This document shows, piece after piece, positions 45,760-55,086 of a DNA stretch of 64,000 nt (within the stretch, counting starts at the first letter, position 1; each line of letters opens with the position of its first letter). The stretch comes from an uncultured Alphaproteobacteria bacterium (GTDB lineage Bacteria > Pseudomonadota > Alphaproteobacteria > UBA7985). Location: positions 48,823 through 112,822 of the forward strand of contig CAJQLX010000022.1 of the NCBI GenBank assembly GCA_905479265.1, written 5' to 3'. Under the pieces are notes generated by a model. That model had not been told where the DNA came from. It searched no databases and saw only the letters and a list, made by a program, of their open reading frames with translations. Both the position numbers and the translations under genes were made by a program.

Positions 45760-46629
45760 TCAGACCTTGCGCCCGATGAAATCCTGCGAAAATTGCCACG
45801 CAACGCGCCCTGAGCGCCCACCACGGGTCGTGGCCCATTCCAGAGCGGCAGCCCGCAGTTCATCGTTGGGCGCCGTAACCCCGGCTTCATCAAGGTAGCC
45901 CTTCACCATCGCCAAGTAGGTATCTTGGTCACAGCGATGGAAACCCAGCCACAAGCCAAAACGATCAGAGAGCGAAACTTTTTCGTCGATGGCTTCTTGG
46001 GAGTGAATCGCAGCGCGTTGTTCGTTTTCCATCATGTCACGCGGCAACAGATGGCGGCGGTTTGATGTGGCGTAAAACAGCACGTTCTCAGGCCGCCCGG
46101 CCAAGCCACCGTCCAGCACGGTTTTGAGCGACTTGTAGGCGGCGTCGTCGTAGTCAAAAGACAGGTCGTCACAGAACAGAATGCTGTTCGCAGGCAGGGC
46201 GGACAGATGGGTCAGCAGGCGTCCCACGGTTGCAATGTCTTCCCGCGCCAATTCGATCAGCAGAAGCGGCTTTTCAAGGGCGTCTTCGGTTTGGATGGTG
46301 GCGTGTACCGCCTTGACCAAACTGGATTTTCCCATCCCCCGTGCGCCCCACAGCAGGGCATTGTTCGCGGGCTTGCCGTGCGCAAAACGGCGGGTGTTCT
46401 CCAACAGCGTATTGCGCGAACGGTCAACGCCCAGCAGCAGCTCCAGATCCACGCGAGCGACCTTGTGGACAGGCTCCAACCGGTGCTGTTCCGGGCGCCA
46501 GACAAAAGCGGTCGCCGCTTGGATATCGGTGGGTTCAATTGCAGCCGTATCGGGAGAAAAACGGGCTGCCAAAGCCTCTAAAGCACGGCGCATTGCGCGC
46601 AATTCTGTGTCCATTGCTTCAGTGCTCAT
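45760..46629 (-). CDS. DUF815 AAA-type ATPase
   Basis: A 289-residue P-loop ATPase of the DUF815 family. The Walker A is WGARGMGKSSLVKA and the Walker B-like acidic site is ILFCDDLSFDY; the NRRHLLPRDM stretch with the sensor Asn/Arg is typical. Its cellular role is not established. The ATG at 46629 has GGAGAA upstream; the frame continues further upstream without similarity. It lies between the nlpD-like gene and yajC, facing the former, an order I associate with Rhodobacterales. Confidence 0.86.
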   Translation of the reverse strand: MSTEAMDTELRAMRRALEALAARFSPDTAAIEPTDIQAATAFVWRPEQHRLEPVHKVARVDLELLLGVDRSRNTLLENTRRFAHGKPANNALLWGARGMGKSSLVKAVHATIQTEDALEKPLLLIELAREDIATVGRLLTHLSALPANSILFCDDLSFDYDDAAYKSLKTVLDGGLAGRPENVLFYATSNRRHLLPRDMMENEQRAAIHSQEAIDEKVSLSDRFGLWLGFHRCDQDTYLAMVKGYLDEAGVTAPNDELRAAALEWATTRGGRSGRVAWQFSQDFIGRKV

Positions 46630-46867
46630 GTTCGTTCTCCATCGAGCGAAAATTCCAATTCTCTCGCCTTGGTGAGTGGCGGAGCGGGTCTTGATGACCC
46701 ATATACGCCGCAAAGCCTTGCAATCGCCGCATAAATCAGCGGCGGTGCGGGCGTGGCTTTATGGGTTCTGACCTGTATAGTCCGCTCAAATCAACAGACC
46801 AGTGGGACGGCGTAAAGCCTGTTTAATGCATAGGGCCATGACGCACCCCGCTTTTAGGACCAAAACC

Positions 46868-47293
46868 ATGAAACCATTCAACACCCTGATCCGTACCATC
46901 GCCGCTTCTACCGCGCTCGTGTCCCTGCCGAGCCTCGCTCAGGCACAGGCCGCCGCTGCTGGTGGTGGCATGGTCCAGATGCTCATCATGTTCGGTGGCA
47001 TCGGTCTCGTCATGTACATGTTCATGATCCGCCCACAGCAGCGCCGGGCGCGCGAACAGCGGGAGATGATCGAGAGCAGCCAGTCCGGTGATTACCTGCT
47101 GCTGAACTCGGGTTTCAAGGTGAAGCTGAAGCACAAGGACGACCGTTTCTTCCGTGTTGAGCTGGCCGAAGGTGTAACCGCTGAAGTTGACCCTTCTGCT
47201 GTAACCATGAACACCACGGCCATGGAAACACGCGCGAACGAAGCGGCGGAAAAGGCTGCAGCGAAGAAAGCGGGCAAGAACCGCAACAACTAA
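46868..47293 (+). CDS. yajC: Preprotein translocase accessory subunit YajC
   Basis: 141 residues. A signal-like hydrophobic start (MKPFNTLIRTIAASTALVSLP, ending ...LAQAQA) precedes the real membrane helix (MVQMLIMFGGIGLVMYMFMI), which is followed by the family's RPQQRRAREQ motif and a small beta domain. The SecDF-associated subunit assists Sec export. The ATG at 46868 is chosen because AGGA precedes it; upstream codons look non-coding. secD follows 80 bases later. Confidence 0.9.
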   Translation: MKPFNTLIRTIAASTALVSLPSLAQAQAAAAGGGMVQMLIMFGGIGLVMYMFMIRPQQRRAREQREMIESSQSGDYLLLNSGFKVKLKHKDDRFFRVELAEGVTAEVDPSAVTMNTTAMETRANEAAEKAAAKKAGKNRNN

Positions 47294-47373
47294 GTTCGTC
47301 GCTTAAGCAAATGAAGTCAGGGGCCAGCGCACTGCGTGGTGCCCCTGCAACCCAAGAATAAAGGCCTTAAGGC

Positions 47374-48942
47374 ATGAGTTATACCCGGTGGTGGCAACCC
47401 GTTGTTGTCGTGTTCGTGGTGCTAGCTGGCATGTACTTCGCGGCGCCGAATTTGTTCCCGCGCGCGACGTACGATGACACCAACACGGCACAAAACTACG
47501 TGCCTGCTCCCTTTTTACCGTTCCAAGTCAATCTGGGACTGGATCTGCAGGGTGGGTCTTACCGGCTGGTGCGGGTTGATCTGGAAGATGCGCGAGCGTC
47601 TTACATGCAAGACATCCAGCGCATCGGCTCAAACGCGCTGCGCGACCAAGGCATTGCCCTGCGCGCAACCGCCTCGGACACCAACGTGCGTTTCCAGTTC
47701 CGCGATGAAACCGCGATGCTGGGTGCGCGGGAAATCCTGCGCGGTCAGTTTCCAAACGGCAATTTCACCGACGAAGGTGCCGTGCTGACGGTTGGCATCG
47801 ATGACGAGGCCTTTGAAGTGGTGAAAAGCGAGACGGTTCAATCCGTCCGAGACACCATTGAGCGCCGTATTGACGCCTTCGGCCTGACCGAGCCGAGCAT
47901 TCGGATTCAAGGTCAGGACCGCATCCTGATCGAAGTTCCCGGTGTTTCGAATATCGACGAGTACCTGCAGAAGCTCGAATTGACGATCCACATCGTCAGC
48001 CGGGCAAACGCCACACGGAACCCGAACGAGACGCTGTTCATGCTGTTGCCAGACGCCGAGCGGATGTTGCAGCCGGGGCAGGAGCCGATCAGCTACTTGA
48101 TCGAGCGCGAGGCCTGCGTCGATGGTGCTGACATCCAAGGGACGGGCGTGAGCTCGGAATACGGCGTGGCCGTGACCTTCACCCTCAACAACCGCGGCAC
48201 CAAGGACTTTGCGTCCTGTACCCGGAATAACGTGGGCGAGCGGTTGGCGATTGTGTTGGATGGCGAAGTGATCTCTGCGCCAAACGTGAACGAGGCCATC
48301 ACCACAGGCGCGGTTCAGATTTCTGGCGGTTTTGCCTTCGAAGAAGCCCGCAACCTTTCGACGTTGCTCGGGACCGGTTCGCTGGCGGCTGAGGTTGAAA
48401 GCATTGAGGAACGCGTGGTCGGGCCGGGTTTGGGGGCTGAGTCCATCAACAAAGGCGCAATCGCATGCTTGGTCGCGATGGCTTTGGTGCTGGTGTTCAT
48501 GGCCTTTGCTTACGGCTTGTTCGGCTTGATGGCGACCGTTGCGCTGGTGGTCAACCTTGTGATGCTGCTGGGCTTGCTGTCGCTGTTCGGTGCGACGCTG
48601 ACGCTGCCGGGTATCGCCGGTATCGTTCTGACGGTTGGTATGGCCGTCGATGCCAACGTGCTGGTGTTCGAGCGTATCCGAGAAGAGGCAAGGGCGGGAC
48701 TGGACCCGGGCGATTCAGTCGCCAGTGGTTACGGTGCTGCGTTCTCCACCATTCTTGATGCGAACCTGACGACCGTGATTGCTGCGGTTTTGCTCGCGGC
48801 TTTCGGAACCGGGCCGATTCAGGGTTTTGCCATCACGCTTACGATGGGCATCCTAACGTCCATGTTCACGGCGCTGCTGCTGACGCGTCTTCTCATCAAC
48901 CTGTGGCTCGACGGCTTTAAGCCCTCGAAGCTGCCGATTTAA
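47374..48942 (+). CDS. secD: Protein translocase subunit SecD
   Basis: 522 residues. One N-terminal membrane helix, a periplasmic domain with the D1 motif region ([10 protein letters not shown]), then five membrane helices with [23 protein letters not shown]-type sequence, the D4 motif that carries the proton-coupled residues. With SecF and YajC it uses the proton gradient to pull proteins through SecYEG. secF follows 17 bases later. Confidence 0.96.
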   Translation: [522 protein letters not shown]

Positions 48943-48959
48943 GCGGAGGAGTAGCGAGC

Positions 48960-50165
48960 ATGTTTCCCCTGATCCGACTCTTCCCGAGCAACAGCAACAT
49001 CAACCTTCTCGGCTTCCGCCGCATAACGCTGATCGCGTCGGTGCTGCTGGTCGCTGTGTCGCTGGGTATGTTTTTCAGCCGCGGCTTGAACCTGGGCATC
49101 GATTTCAAGGGCGGGCTGTTATTCGACCTGCGCTTCAGTGAAACGGTGACGATTGACGACATCAAAGCCGAGCTTTCCGACTTGGGCTACGGCACCCCCG
49201 AAGTGCAAGCGTTTGGCTCCGACCGTGACGTGAAGGCCGTCTTTGCCATTCCCAGTGCCAGCTCTGAAGACGAAGAAATCGCCATTGTGCGCGATATCAA
49301 ATCTGCGGTGCGCGAGCTCTATCCGCCGCTCTTGGACAGCGATGATCTGGAGCTTGCCGAGCAAGCGGCGACCGAGGGCGGCTATGCCTTCGTCAACGGT
49401 GCGGTAGAATACCGCCGCGTCGAAAACGTCGGCTCGAAGATTTCGGGTGAGCTGGCGCAGAAGGGAGCCTTGGCGACGGCTTTGGCTTTGCTGGCCATTG
49501 CGGCCTACATTTGGTTCCGGTTCGAGTGGCAGTTCGCCATCGCGGCCCTGCTGGCCCTGACGCACGACGTTCTGACGACCATCGGACTGTTCGCGATTTT
49601 CCAATTCACCTTTGACCTGCCAACGGTTGCGGCAATTCTGACGATTGCGGGGTATTCGATCAACGATACCGTGGTGGTCTTTGACCGCGCGCGTGAGGAG
49701 ATGCGGCGGTACAACGAGCGTCCGGTGATCGAAGTTCTGAACATTGCGCTGAACCGCACGCTGTCGCGGACGTTGATGACGTCCCTGACGACGCTGTTGG
49801 CGCTGTTGGCTTTGTTCCTCTTTGGCCCGCTTGTGATCCGCGACTTTACCATCGCGCTCATGTGGGGTGTGGTGATCGGAACCTATTCATCCCTGTTCTT
49901 TGCAACGCCAATGTTGGTGGTCATGGGACTGTCAGCCCGTGCCTTTGATAAAAAGATCGTGGATGACGACGAGGACGACTATGCCGCCCAACTCGCAGCC
50001 TCGGTCACACAAGTGGACGATGATGAGATCCGCGCGCGGGTTCGCGGCAAGGATGGGGTCGAGCGCACGGTCGAAGCGGAAATGATCCTGCCCGAAGACG
50101 ACGGGCCGATCGTCTCGTCTCGCACCAAGCGGAAGAAGAAAAAGCGAAACTTGGGTCGCAAATAA
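48960..50165 (+). CDS. secF: Protein translocase subunit SecF
   Basis: 401 residues, longer than the usual ~310 because of a charged cytoplasmic tail of about 75 residues rich in Asp, Arg and Lys. The core has the N-terminal helix, LGIDFKGGLLFDLRF, and the membrane region with ILTIAGYSINDTVVVFDRAREEM, then TRTLSRTLMTSLTTLLALL. It works with SecD. A terminator follows, and the convergent gene on the other strand begins 27 bases away. Confidence 0.95.
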   Translation: MFPLIRLFPSNSNINLLGFRRITLIASVLLVAVSLGMFFSRGLNLGIDFKGGLLFDLRFSETVTIDDIKAELSDLGYGTPEVQAFGSDRDVKAVFAIPSASSEDEEIAIVRDIKSAVRELYPPLLDSDDLELAEQAATEGGYAFVNGAVEYRRVENVGSKISGELAQKGALATALALLAIAAYIWFRFEWQFAIAALLALTHDVLTTIGLFAIFQFTFDLPTVAAILTIAGYSINDTVVVFDRAREEMRRYNERPVIEVLNIALNRTLSRTLMTSLTTLLALLALFLFGPLVIRDFTIALMWGVVIGTYSSLFFATPMLVVMGLSARAFDKKIVDDDEDDYAAQLAASVTQVDDDEIRARVRGKDGVERTVEAEMILPEDDGPIVSSRTKRKKKKRNLGRK

Positions 50166-50178
50166 CAGCCGTTTTCAC

Positions 50179-50216
50179 CGCCGCCGTTGCTCCTAGCTTC
50201 GGCGGCGAATTTTTTC
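50179..50216 (+). terminator. Rho-independent terminator after secF
   Basis: Perfect stem CGCCGCCG (50179-50186) and CGGCGGCG (50200-50207) with a 13-base loop, followed by AATTTTTT. It runs through the last codons of the convergent minus-strand gene, which stops at 50193. Confidence 0.85.
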
Positions 50217-50651
50217 GTAAACGAAACTGCCAACGACGAGCATCACGCTCCACGTCACACTGGCAAAGAACATCTCCAAGCCAACGATCGTGCCCAGTTG
50301 CAGCCCCGTGAGCCCCGGGTGACTGATCTGGATGCAGATGACCAGCATAATGGGAACGACCAGCAGACCGTTGACCATATAGATGATGCACCGTGTCAGG
50401 CTGGATGGACGCTTGAACTGTGCTTCAATGGTCAGGCCAGCGATCAGCGCGATACCAAACGTTAGAACAAAGATAAAAGCAGCCTGCGTCAGGCCGAAAG
50501 CATAAACCAAGCCATCGTACCATGTGCCAAACAGCCACTGGAACACGAGGTGAGTGATAACGCCAACCAGCCACGTACATAGACTTGCGACGATCATCAT
50601 CGTGCCAAGGGGCATACTGTTCGCTCCGCTGCTCTTTGTCGTCATGTCCAT
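50193..50651 (-). CDS. Four-helix membrane protein of unknown function
   Basis: 152 residues with four hydrophobic segments (for example MIVASLCTWLVGVITHLVF, AAFIFVLTFGIALIAGLTI, YMVNGLLVVPIMLVICI, ASVTWSVMLVVGSFV) and short charged ends. No family recognised with confidence. An ATG two codons in (50645) is also possible. It stands alone between secF and the Mth938-domain gene. Confidence 0.65.
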   Translation of the reverse strand: MDMTTKSSGANSMPLGTMMIVASLCTWLVGVITHLVFQWLFGTWYDGLVYAFGLTQAAFIFVLTFGIALIAGLTIEAQFKRPSSLTRCIIYMVNGLLVVPIMLVICIQISHPGLTGLQLGTIVGLEMFFASVTWSVMLVVGSFVYEKIRRRS

Positions 50652-51027
50652 AGTACCTGTTCGGAACCCAAGGTAGCGTTGCCACGATGAACGAGACTAT
50701 TGGCAAGCAACCTTACCCAAAATCCTTTTTACCGTTCTGGCAAGGCAGAAAAATAGGCAGAAGTGCAGGAAGCTCGGCATAGTAATTAAAGGCACACACT
50801 TCGATTTTTTCTACCGTAAAAAACCAGAATTTCTCCATGCATTAGAAATCAAAATCGATAGCAATATCTTAGCCGCCAATTACTAGAATCGTCGCTGTCT
50901 TTACTGGAATTGAACCGATCGTTCAGGGCGGTGCAGACCGGGCCGCCGACAGAGCCCCCGGATTTCCTCAGCGGCGATGCGCCCCGGGGGACTTTTCAAC
51001 AGTGGGTTAAAGGCTCATATCCCCCCT
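50652..51027. other. Intergenic region before the Mth938-domain gene
   Basis: 376 bases, AT-rich in the first two thirds and GC-rich near the next gene. A GC-rich inverted repeat, CCCCCGG (50955-50961) and CCGGGGG (50984-50990), followed by ACTTTTC, could form a leader hairpin 38 bases before the next start; its meaning is uncertain. I see no convincing gene. Confidence 0.4.
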
Positions 51028-51402
51028 ATGGACATTACACCTCACATCCGGGAAAGCCGGGTCATCATCGATGGGTACGGCGACGGTGGGTTTCGCGTGA
51101 ATGGCGAGCGCAGAGATGGCGCGCTGATCGTGCTCGAAGACCACGCGGTATCGATCCCCGCAACCGACCTGCAAAGCCTCACCCCCGCGATGCTCCAACC
51201 GCTGTTTGATGCAGCCGATGAGCTGGACGTGGTGATCTTTGGCATGGGTGAGCGCATGGCGTTTATCCCCGCTGACATCATGAAACAGCTGCAAGCACTC
51301 AATATCGGCTCGGACCCGATGGATACCGGCGCGGCCTGTCGTTGCTTTAACGTGCTGGTGACCGAAGACCGGCGCGCTGCAGCGGTGTTGTTGCCGGTTT
51401 GA
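51028..51402 (+). CDS. Mth938-domain protein, NDUFAF3 homologue
   Basis: 124 residues of the Mth938-like (DUF498) fold. Hallmarks are VIIDGYGDGGFRVNGERRDGA and the C-terminal MDTGAACRCFNVLVTEDRRAAAVLLP. Eukaryotic NDUFAF3, an assembly factor of respiratory complex I, belongs to this family, and bacterial members lie next to secDF. The ATG at 51028 is chosen over the upstream one because family similarity starts there. It overlaps the frame of the next gene by four bases if that gene uses TTG. Confidence 0.85.
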   Translation: MDITPHIRESRVIIDGYGDGGFRVNGERRDGALIVLEDHAVSIPATDLQSLTPAMLQPLFDAADELDVVIFGMGERMAFIPADIMKQLQALNIGSDPMDTGAACRCFNVLVTEDRRAAAVLLPV

Positions 51403-51404
51403 GC

Positions 51405-52193
51405 ATGAACCCGTTTCTCGACCTGTTGCTCCGCGCCCACCCGCAAGCCGAACCCGCGCTGCGCCCGTGGTACGACTTTGCGCAAGAAGTGGCGCTCGCG
51501 CCCAAGAAAGTCACTGAACCAACCATTGGGCACATTCGGCTCCAGTGGTGGTCTGATGCCGCTGACGAGGCCTTGGATGCCGCAGCAAAGCCGCGCGCGC
51601 ACCCGGCGGTGACGGCGTGGTCAGCGTCGCTTGACGCCTTGGACACGCGCCCGGCACCCGGTCTGGTCCATGCGATGATTGATGCGCATGCTTTGGACTT
51701 GGAAAAGCAGCCCTATGCGGACCTCGAAGCCCTGCGCGCCGATGCGACGGCCCGTTGGGGGAACATGTTGCGGGTGGGTTTGCAGCTGCTGCAGATCCGC
51801 GACGACAGCTATCATCATGCTGCCAACCATCTGGGCGCGGCTTTTGGATTGGCGGTGAGCCTCTACAACGTGGGGCCAGAGGCCGCACAGGGCCGTCAGG
51901 CTCATCCAGACTTCGACATGCCCCTTGACCGGCTGGAGCCTGCGCAACGGGCCGAAGCGGGCCGTCGCACCTTGGGTCAGGCGCAATACCACATCGACCG
52001 CGCCAAAGAGCTGGTGCCAAAACCTGACCCACGCGCGCTCCCGGTGTTGCGCTTGGGGTTGGCCGCTTCCGCGTTGATCGCCGCAGCAGACCGGGTTGGC
52101 AGCGATCCCGTGACCCTGCCAGCAATGTCCTTTGTCGCGCAAACTTTTGCGCTGCGAATGGCGTGGGCGAAGCTGCGCGGTGCCTATGCCTAA
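51405..52193 (+). CDS. Squalene/phytoene synthase-like protein, NDUFAF6 type
   Basis: 262 residues of the all-helical squalene/phytoene synthase fold, with the substituted form of the conserved region TEPTIGHIRLQWWSDAADEAL that I associate with the NDUFAF6 (complex I assembly) group rather than true synthases. The double Asp-rich motifs of catalytic synthases are not seen: the second conserved region reads LQIRDDSYHH. A TTG at 51399 in the preceding stop is an alternative start. Its position beside an NDUFAF3 homologue supports a complex I assembly role. Confidence 0.82.
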   Translation: MNPFLDLLLRAHPQAEPALRPWYDFAQEVALAPKKVTEPTIGHIRLQWWSDAADEALDAAAKPRAHPAVTAWSASLDALDTRPAPGLVHAMIDAHALDLEKQPYADLEALRADATARWGNMLRVGLQLLQIRDDSYHHAANHLGAAFGLAVSLYNVGPEAAQGRQAHPDFDMPLDRLEPAQRAEAGRRTLGQAQYHIDRAKELVPKPDPRALPVLRLGLAASALIAAADRVGSDPVTLPAMSFVAQTFALRMAWAKLRGAYA

Positions 52194-52527
52194 GGACCGC
52201 TTTTCCGAGTTTCGCAAAGAGTCTCGGTTTATCGGCGATTGCCCCCTTTGCAGCCGGCCTCTGCTCAAAGGGCCAAGCATCGACAAGCACCATTTTTTGC
52301 CAAAATCAGAGGGCGGCGGGCCAGCAGATGCGCTGTGGGTTCACCGCATCTGTCACAAGCAGATTCACGCGCTTTTCACGGCCAAGGAGTTGGCCCGCGA
52401 TCCGGAATTGCAACGACCAAGCGCGCTGGCCGCTCGGCCAGAATTCGAGGGGTTCATCGACTGGATACGAAAACAGCCGCCTGAGTTTAACGCACGAATG
52501 CGGAAAACCCGGCGGCTGCGAAACTGA
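52186..52527 (+). CDS. HNH-type nuclease-like protein
   Basis: 113 residues with a small zinc-stabilised HNH core: CPLCSRPL, then IDKHHFLPKSEGG, and LWVHRICHKQIHALF. This resembles phage- and genome-encoded HNH endonucleases, but single-domain members like this have no defined role. The ATG overlaps the stop of the preceding gene by eight bases, so it is likely co-translated and not a recent mobile insertion. Confidence 0.78.
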   Translation: MPKDRFSEFRKESRFIGDCPLCSRPLLKGPSIDKHHFLPKSEGGGPADALWVHRICHKQIHALFTAKELARDPELQRPSALAARPEFEGFIDWIRKQPPEFNARMRKTRRLRN

Positions 52528-52553
52528 TCTGAGATCAGAGCCCGAAGGCTGGC

Positions 52554-53159
52554 TTAGAGCGCTTCTTCCAGACGCTCGCCCACCCAAGACCAGTTCACCA
52601 GCTTGGTGAGAACGTCTTTGATGTGATCAGGACGGCGGTTTTGGTAATCGAGGTAGTACGCGTGCTCCCAAACGTCGATGCCACACAGCGCAGTTGCACC
52701 GTGCGCGACAGGGTTTTCGCCGCCCGGTACGCCTTGCGTGACCAGCTTGCCGTTTTCCAGCGCCAGCCATGACCAGCCAGAGCCAAAGACGCCAGCGCCC
52801 GTGTTCACGATTGCATCCATCATGCCGTCAACGGAACCAAAGTCGCGCTCGGCCATTTCTTTTAACCGGCCGGAAACCTCAGACGAACCGCCTGCGAACT
52901 GGTTCCAGTAAAAGATGTGGTTCCACGCCTGACCAGCGTTGTTGAAAACACCCTTCATGTCCGCCTTACCGAAGGACGCCTTAACAACGTCTTCCAAGGA
53001 CATGTCGGCCATTTCTGTGCCTTCGACCAGCGGGTTCAGCTTGGCGAAGTAGGTCGCGTGGTGCTTGCCGTGGTGCAGTTGAACGGTCTCCTGACCGATC
53101 ACAGGCGCAAGGTAAGTGTCGTCATAGGGAAGGGCGGGAAGCTCAAAAGGTGCAGCCAT
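52554..53159 (-). CDS. sodB: Superoxide dismutase, Fe/Mn type
   Basis: A 201-residue enzyme that converts superoxide to hydrogen peroxide and oxygen. The four metal ligands are H29 (LHHGKHH), H81 (WNHIFYWNQF), and D162 and H166 (DVWEHAYYLDYQN). Such proteins with this alphaproteobacterial pattern usually use iron; metal choice cannot be fixed from sequence. It is alone, with trmFO ending 141 bases upstream on the same strand. Confidence 0.96.
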   Translation of the reverse strand: MAAPFELPALPYDDTYLAPVIGQETVQLHHGKHHATYFAKLNPLVEGTEMADMSLEDVVKASFGKADMKGVFNNAGQAWNHIFYWNQFAGGSSEVSGRLKEMAERDFGSVDGMMDAIVNTGAGVFGSGWSWLALENGKLVTQGVPGGENPVAHGATALCGIDVWEHAYYLDYQNRRPDHIKDVLTKLVNWSWVGERLEEAL

Positions 53160-53300
53160 TGTTCTCTCTCCAAAGGTTCAGCGCCGTCATCCGGCGTTAG
53201 AAATCTTCCTAGATGTAAGTCGTCGCAGCGACTTCGCCAAGGGACTAGGTGTGGCGTCGGGGCAGGGTTGAAGCGCAGCGCCCAACCCGCCGTCGTCGCG

Positions 53301-54695
53301 TTAAGCGGCCTGCGGTGTATCGAGGCTGCTTTTGTACTGTGCTTCATAGTCGGGATAGGCTTTCAACGCGCCCGCTGCGAGCAACATTTTCCGATCCCGC
53401 CCTTTGATCTTCCGCTTTTTGCCGTTCGCGGTGATCTCAAACGGGGGTGGCGGTGGGAACAGGCCGAAGTTCACGTTCATCGGCTGGAACGTGTCGGGGT
53501 TCGCATTCCGCGTCAGATGCCCCAGCAGTGCGCCCATGGCCGTTTCTGGCGCCGGGATCGGTGCCGCGCGCCCGGCGATTTCTGCCGCTGCGAACCGACC
53601 CGCAAGCATGCCAATCGAGGCACTCTCGATATAGCCTTCAACGCCCGTAATCTGACCCGCGAACCGAACGCGAGGGTCGTGCTTGAACCGCAGTTGCTCA
53701 TCCAGCAGCACGGGCGAGCGAATAAAGCTGTTCCGGTGAATGCCGCCCAAACGCGCAAACTCAGCCTTTTCCAGGCCCGGAATCATGCGCAGCACGTCCG
53801 CTTGCGCGCCGTAACGCATTTTGGTCTGGAAACCGACAATGTTGCGCAGTGTGCCCAGCTTGTTGTCTTGACGCAGTTGTACCACTGCGTGCGCAGCCTT
53901 GCCGGTGCGGGGGTTGGTCAGGCCAACGGGCTTCATCGGCCCAAACCGCAGGGTTTCACGGCCCCGTGCAGCCATCACTTCAATCGGCAAGCAGGCTTCG
54001 AAATAGGGCGTGTTGGCTTCCCATTCCTTAAACTCCGTCTTGTCGCTTTCCAGCAGGGCATCGATAAACGCCTCGTACTGGTCTTCGGTCATGGGGCAGT
54101 TGAGGTAGTCGGTCGCGTCGCCCTTGTCGTAACGGGATTGCGCCCAGACCACATCCATATCGATGGAATCGGTATGAATAATGGGTGCAATGGCGTCAAA
54201 AAAGGCCAGATGCTCTTCGCCCGTCCGCTCCAAAATCGCTTGGCTGAGCGCGTCGGAGGTCAGCGGCCCAGTCGCGATGATCACGCTCGACCACTCTTCC
54301 GGCGGCCAGCCATCGATCTCGGCGCGGTCAACGTCAATCAGGGGATGTTGCGAAATGGCGTTGGTCACCGCTTCGCTGAAACCGTGCCGATCAACCGCCA
54401 GCGCGCCACCGGCGGGAACCGAATGCGCGTCGCCCTTGGCCATAATCAGTGAGTCTGATAGCCGCAGCTCGGCATGGATAACGCCCACGGCGTTGGATTC
54501 AGCGTCGTCTGACCGGAAGGAGTTGGAGCACACCAGCTCAGCCAAATGATCGGTTTGATGCGCCTGTGTGGCGCGCACGCCGTCTTGGCGCATCTCATGC
54601 AAGATGACGCGCTGTCCGGCTTGAGCGGCCTGCCACGCGGCTTCAGAGCCTGCGAGACCGCCGCCGATGACGTGAAGGATGTTATCTTTTTTCAT
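53301..54695 (-). CDS. trmFO: Folate/FAD-dependent tRNA U54 methyltransferase
   Basis: 464 residues. TrmFO makes ribothymidine at position 54 in the T-loop of tRNAs using 5,10-methylene-THF and FADH2. The FAD motif is [18 protein letters not shown], with [21 protein letters not shown] and [21 protein letters not shown] as further family stretches. The start is ATG at 54695; the frame extends upstream without similarity. It ends before sodB on the same strand. Confidence 0.95.
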   Translation of the reverse strand: MKKDNILHVIGGGLAGSEAAWQAAQAGQRVILHEMRQDGVRATQAHQTDHLAELVCSNSFRSDDAESNAVGVIHAELRLSDSLIMAKGDAHSVPAGGALAVDRHGFSEAVTNAISQHPLIDVDRAEIDGWPPEEWSSVIIATGPLTSDALSQAILERTGEEHLAFFDAIAPIIHTDSIDMDVVWAQSRYDKGDATDYLNCPMTEDQYEAFIDALLESDKTEFKEWEANTPYFEACLPIEVMAARGRETLRFGPMKPVGLTNPRTGKAAHAVVQLRQDNKLGTLRNIVGFQTKMRYGAQADVLRMIPGLEKAEFARLGGIHRNSFIRSPVLLDEQLRFKHDPRVRFAGQITGVEGYIESASIGMLAGRFAAAEIAGRAAPIPAPETAMGALLGHLTRNANPDTFQPMNVNFGLFPPPPPFEITANGKKRKIKGRDRKMLLAAGALKAYPDYEAQYKSSLDTPQAA

Positions 54696-54964
54696 ACTTC
54701 CCAGTCTAATCGCTATGGCGGTGCAGGTCACGGCGGTTCGTCGTCACAGCTGCTGCGTGGTTTCGGCGAGTTTCTTCGATTGTCCGCCGTCCGAGGCCCC
54801 CACCGCTGGATCGCACAGCAACAGCGTCTGAAACCCATAAAAACAACGCGATCAATTCCCGCATCGCGCGTCTGTCCTGCGCAGGATACTATGCAGGCGA
54901 CATTGGTTAATTTTTTGTATGGACAAGCGTTCGCGTGGGGTCTAATTACCCCCTCACAAACGGA

Positions 54965-55041
54965 GCGGGAGTAGCTCAGTTGGTTAGAGTACCGGCCTGT
55001 CACGCCGGGGGTCGCGGGTTCGAGCCCCGTCTCTCGCGCCA
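54965..55041 (+). tRNA. tRNA-Asp(GTC)
   Basis: A 77-base cloverleaf. Acceptor arms GCGGGAG and CTCTCGC (one G-U pair), D arm GCTC/GAGT, anticodon arm CCGGC/GCCGG with the loop CTGTCAC (anticodon GTC), five-base variable loop, and T arm GCGGG/CCCGT with TTCGAGC. A genomic CCA end is present after discriminator G. It is followed by a terminator. No integrase gene or repeat of its 3' end was seen next to it. Confidence 0.97.
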
Positions 55042-55059
55042 TTTGTAAAAAGCTTAAAG

Positions 55060-55086
55060 AGCCTCGGCATTTGCCGGGGCTTTTTG
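55060..55086 (+). terminator. Rho-independent terminator of tRNA-Asp
   Basis: Stem GCCTCGGC and GCCGGGGC (one G-U pair) with an ATTT loop, followed by five T. It lies about 20 bases after the tRNA 3' end. Confidence 0.88.

Noticed and set aside
52917..54452. A 511-codon plus-strand open frame
   Set aside because: It lies antisense to sodB and trmFO, whose motifs and lengths are convincing; the composition is a shadow of their codon use.
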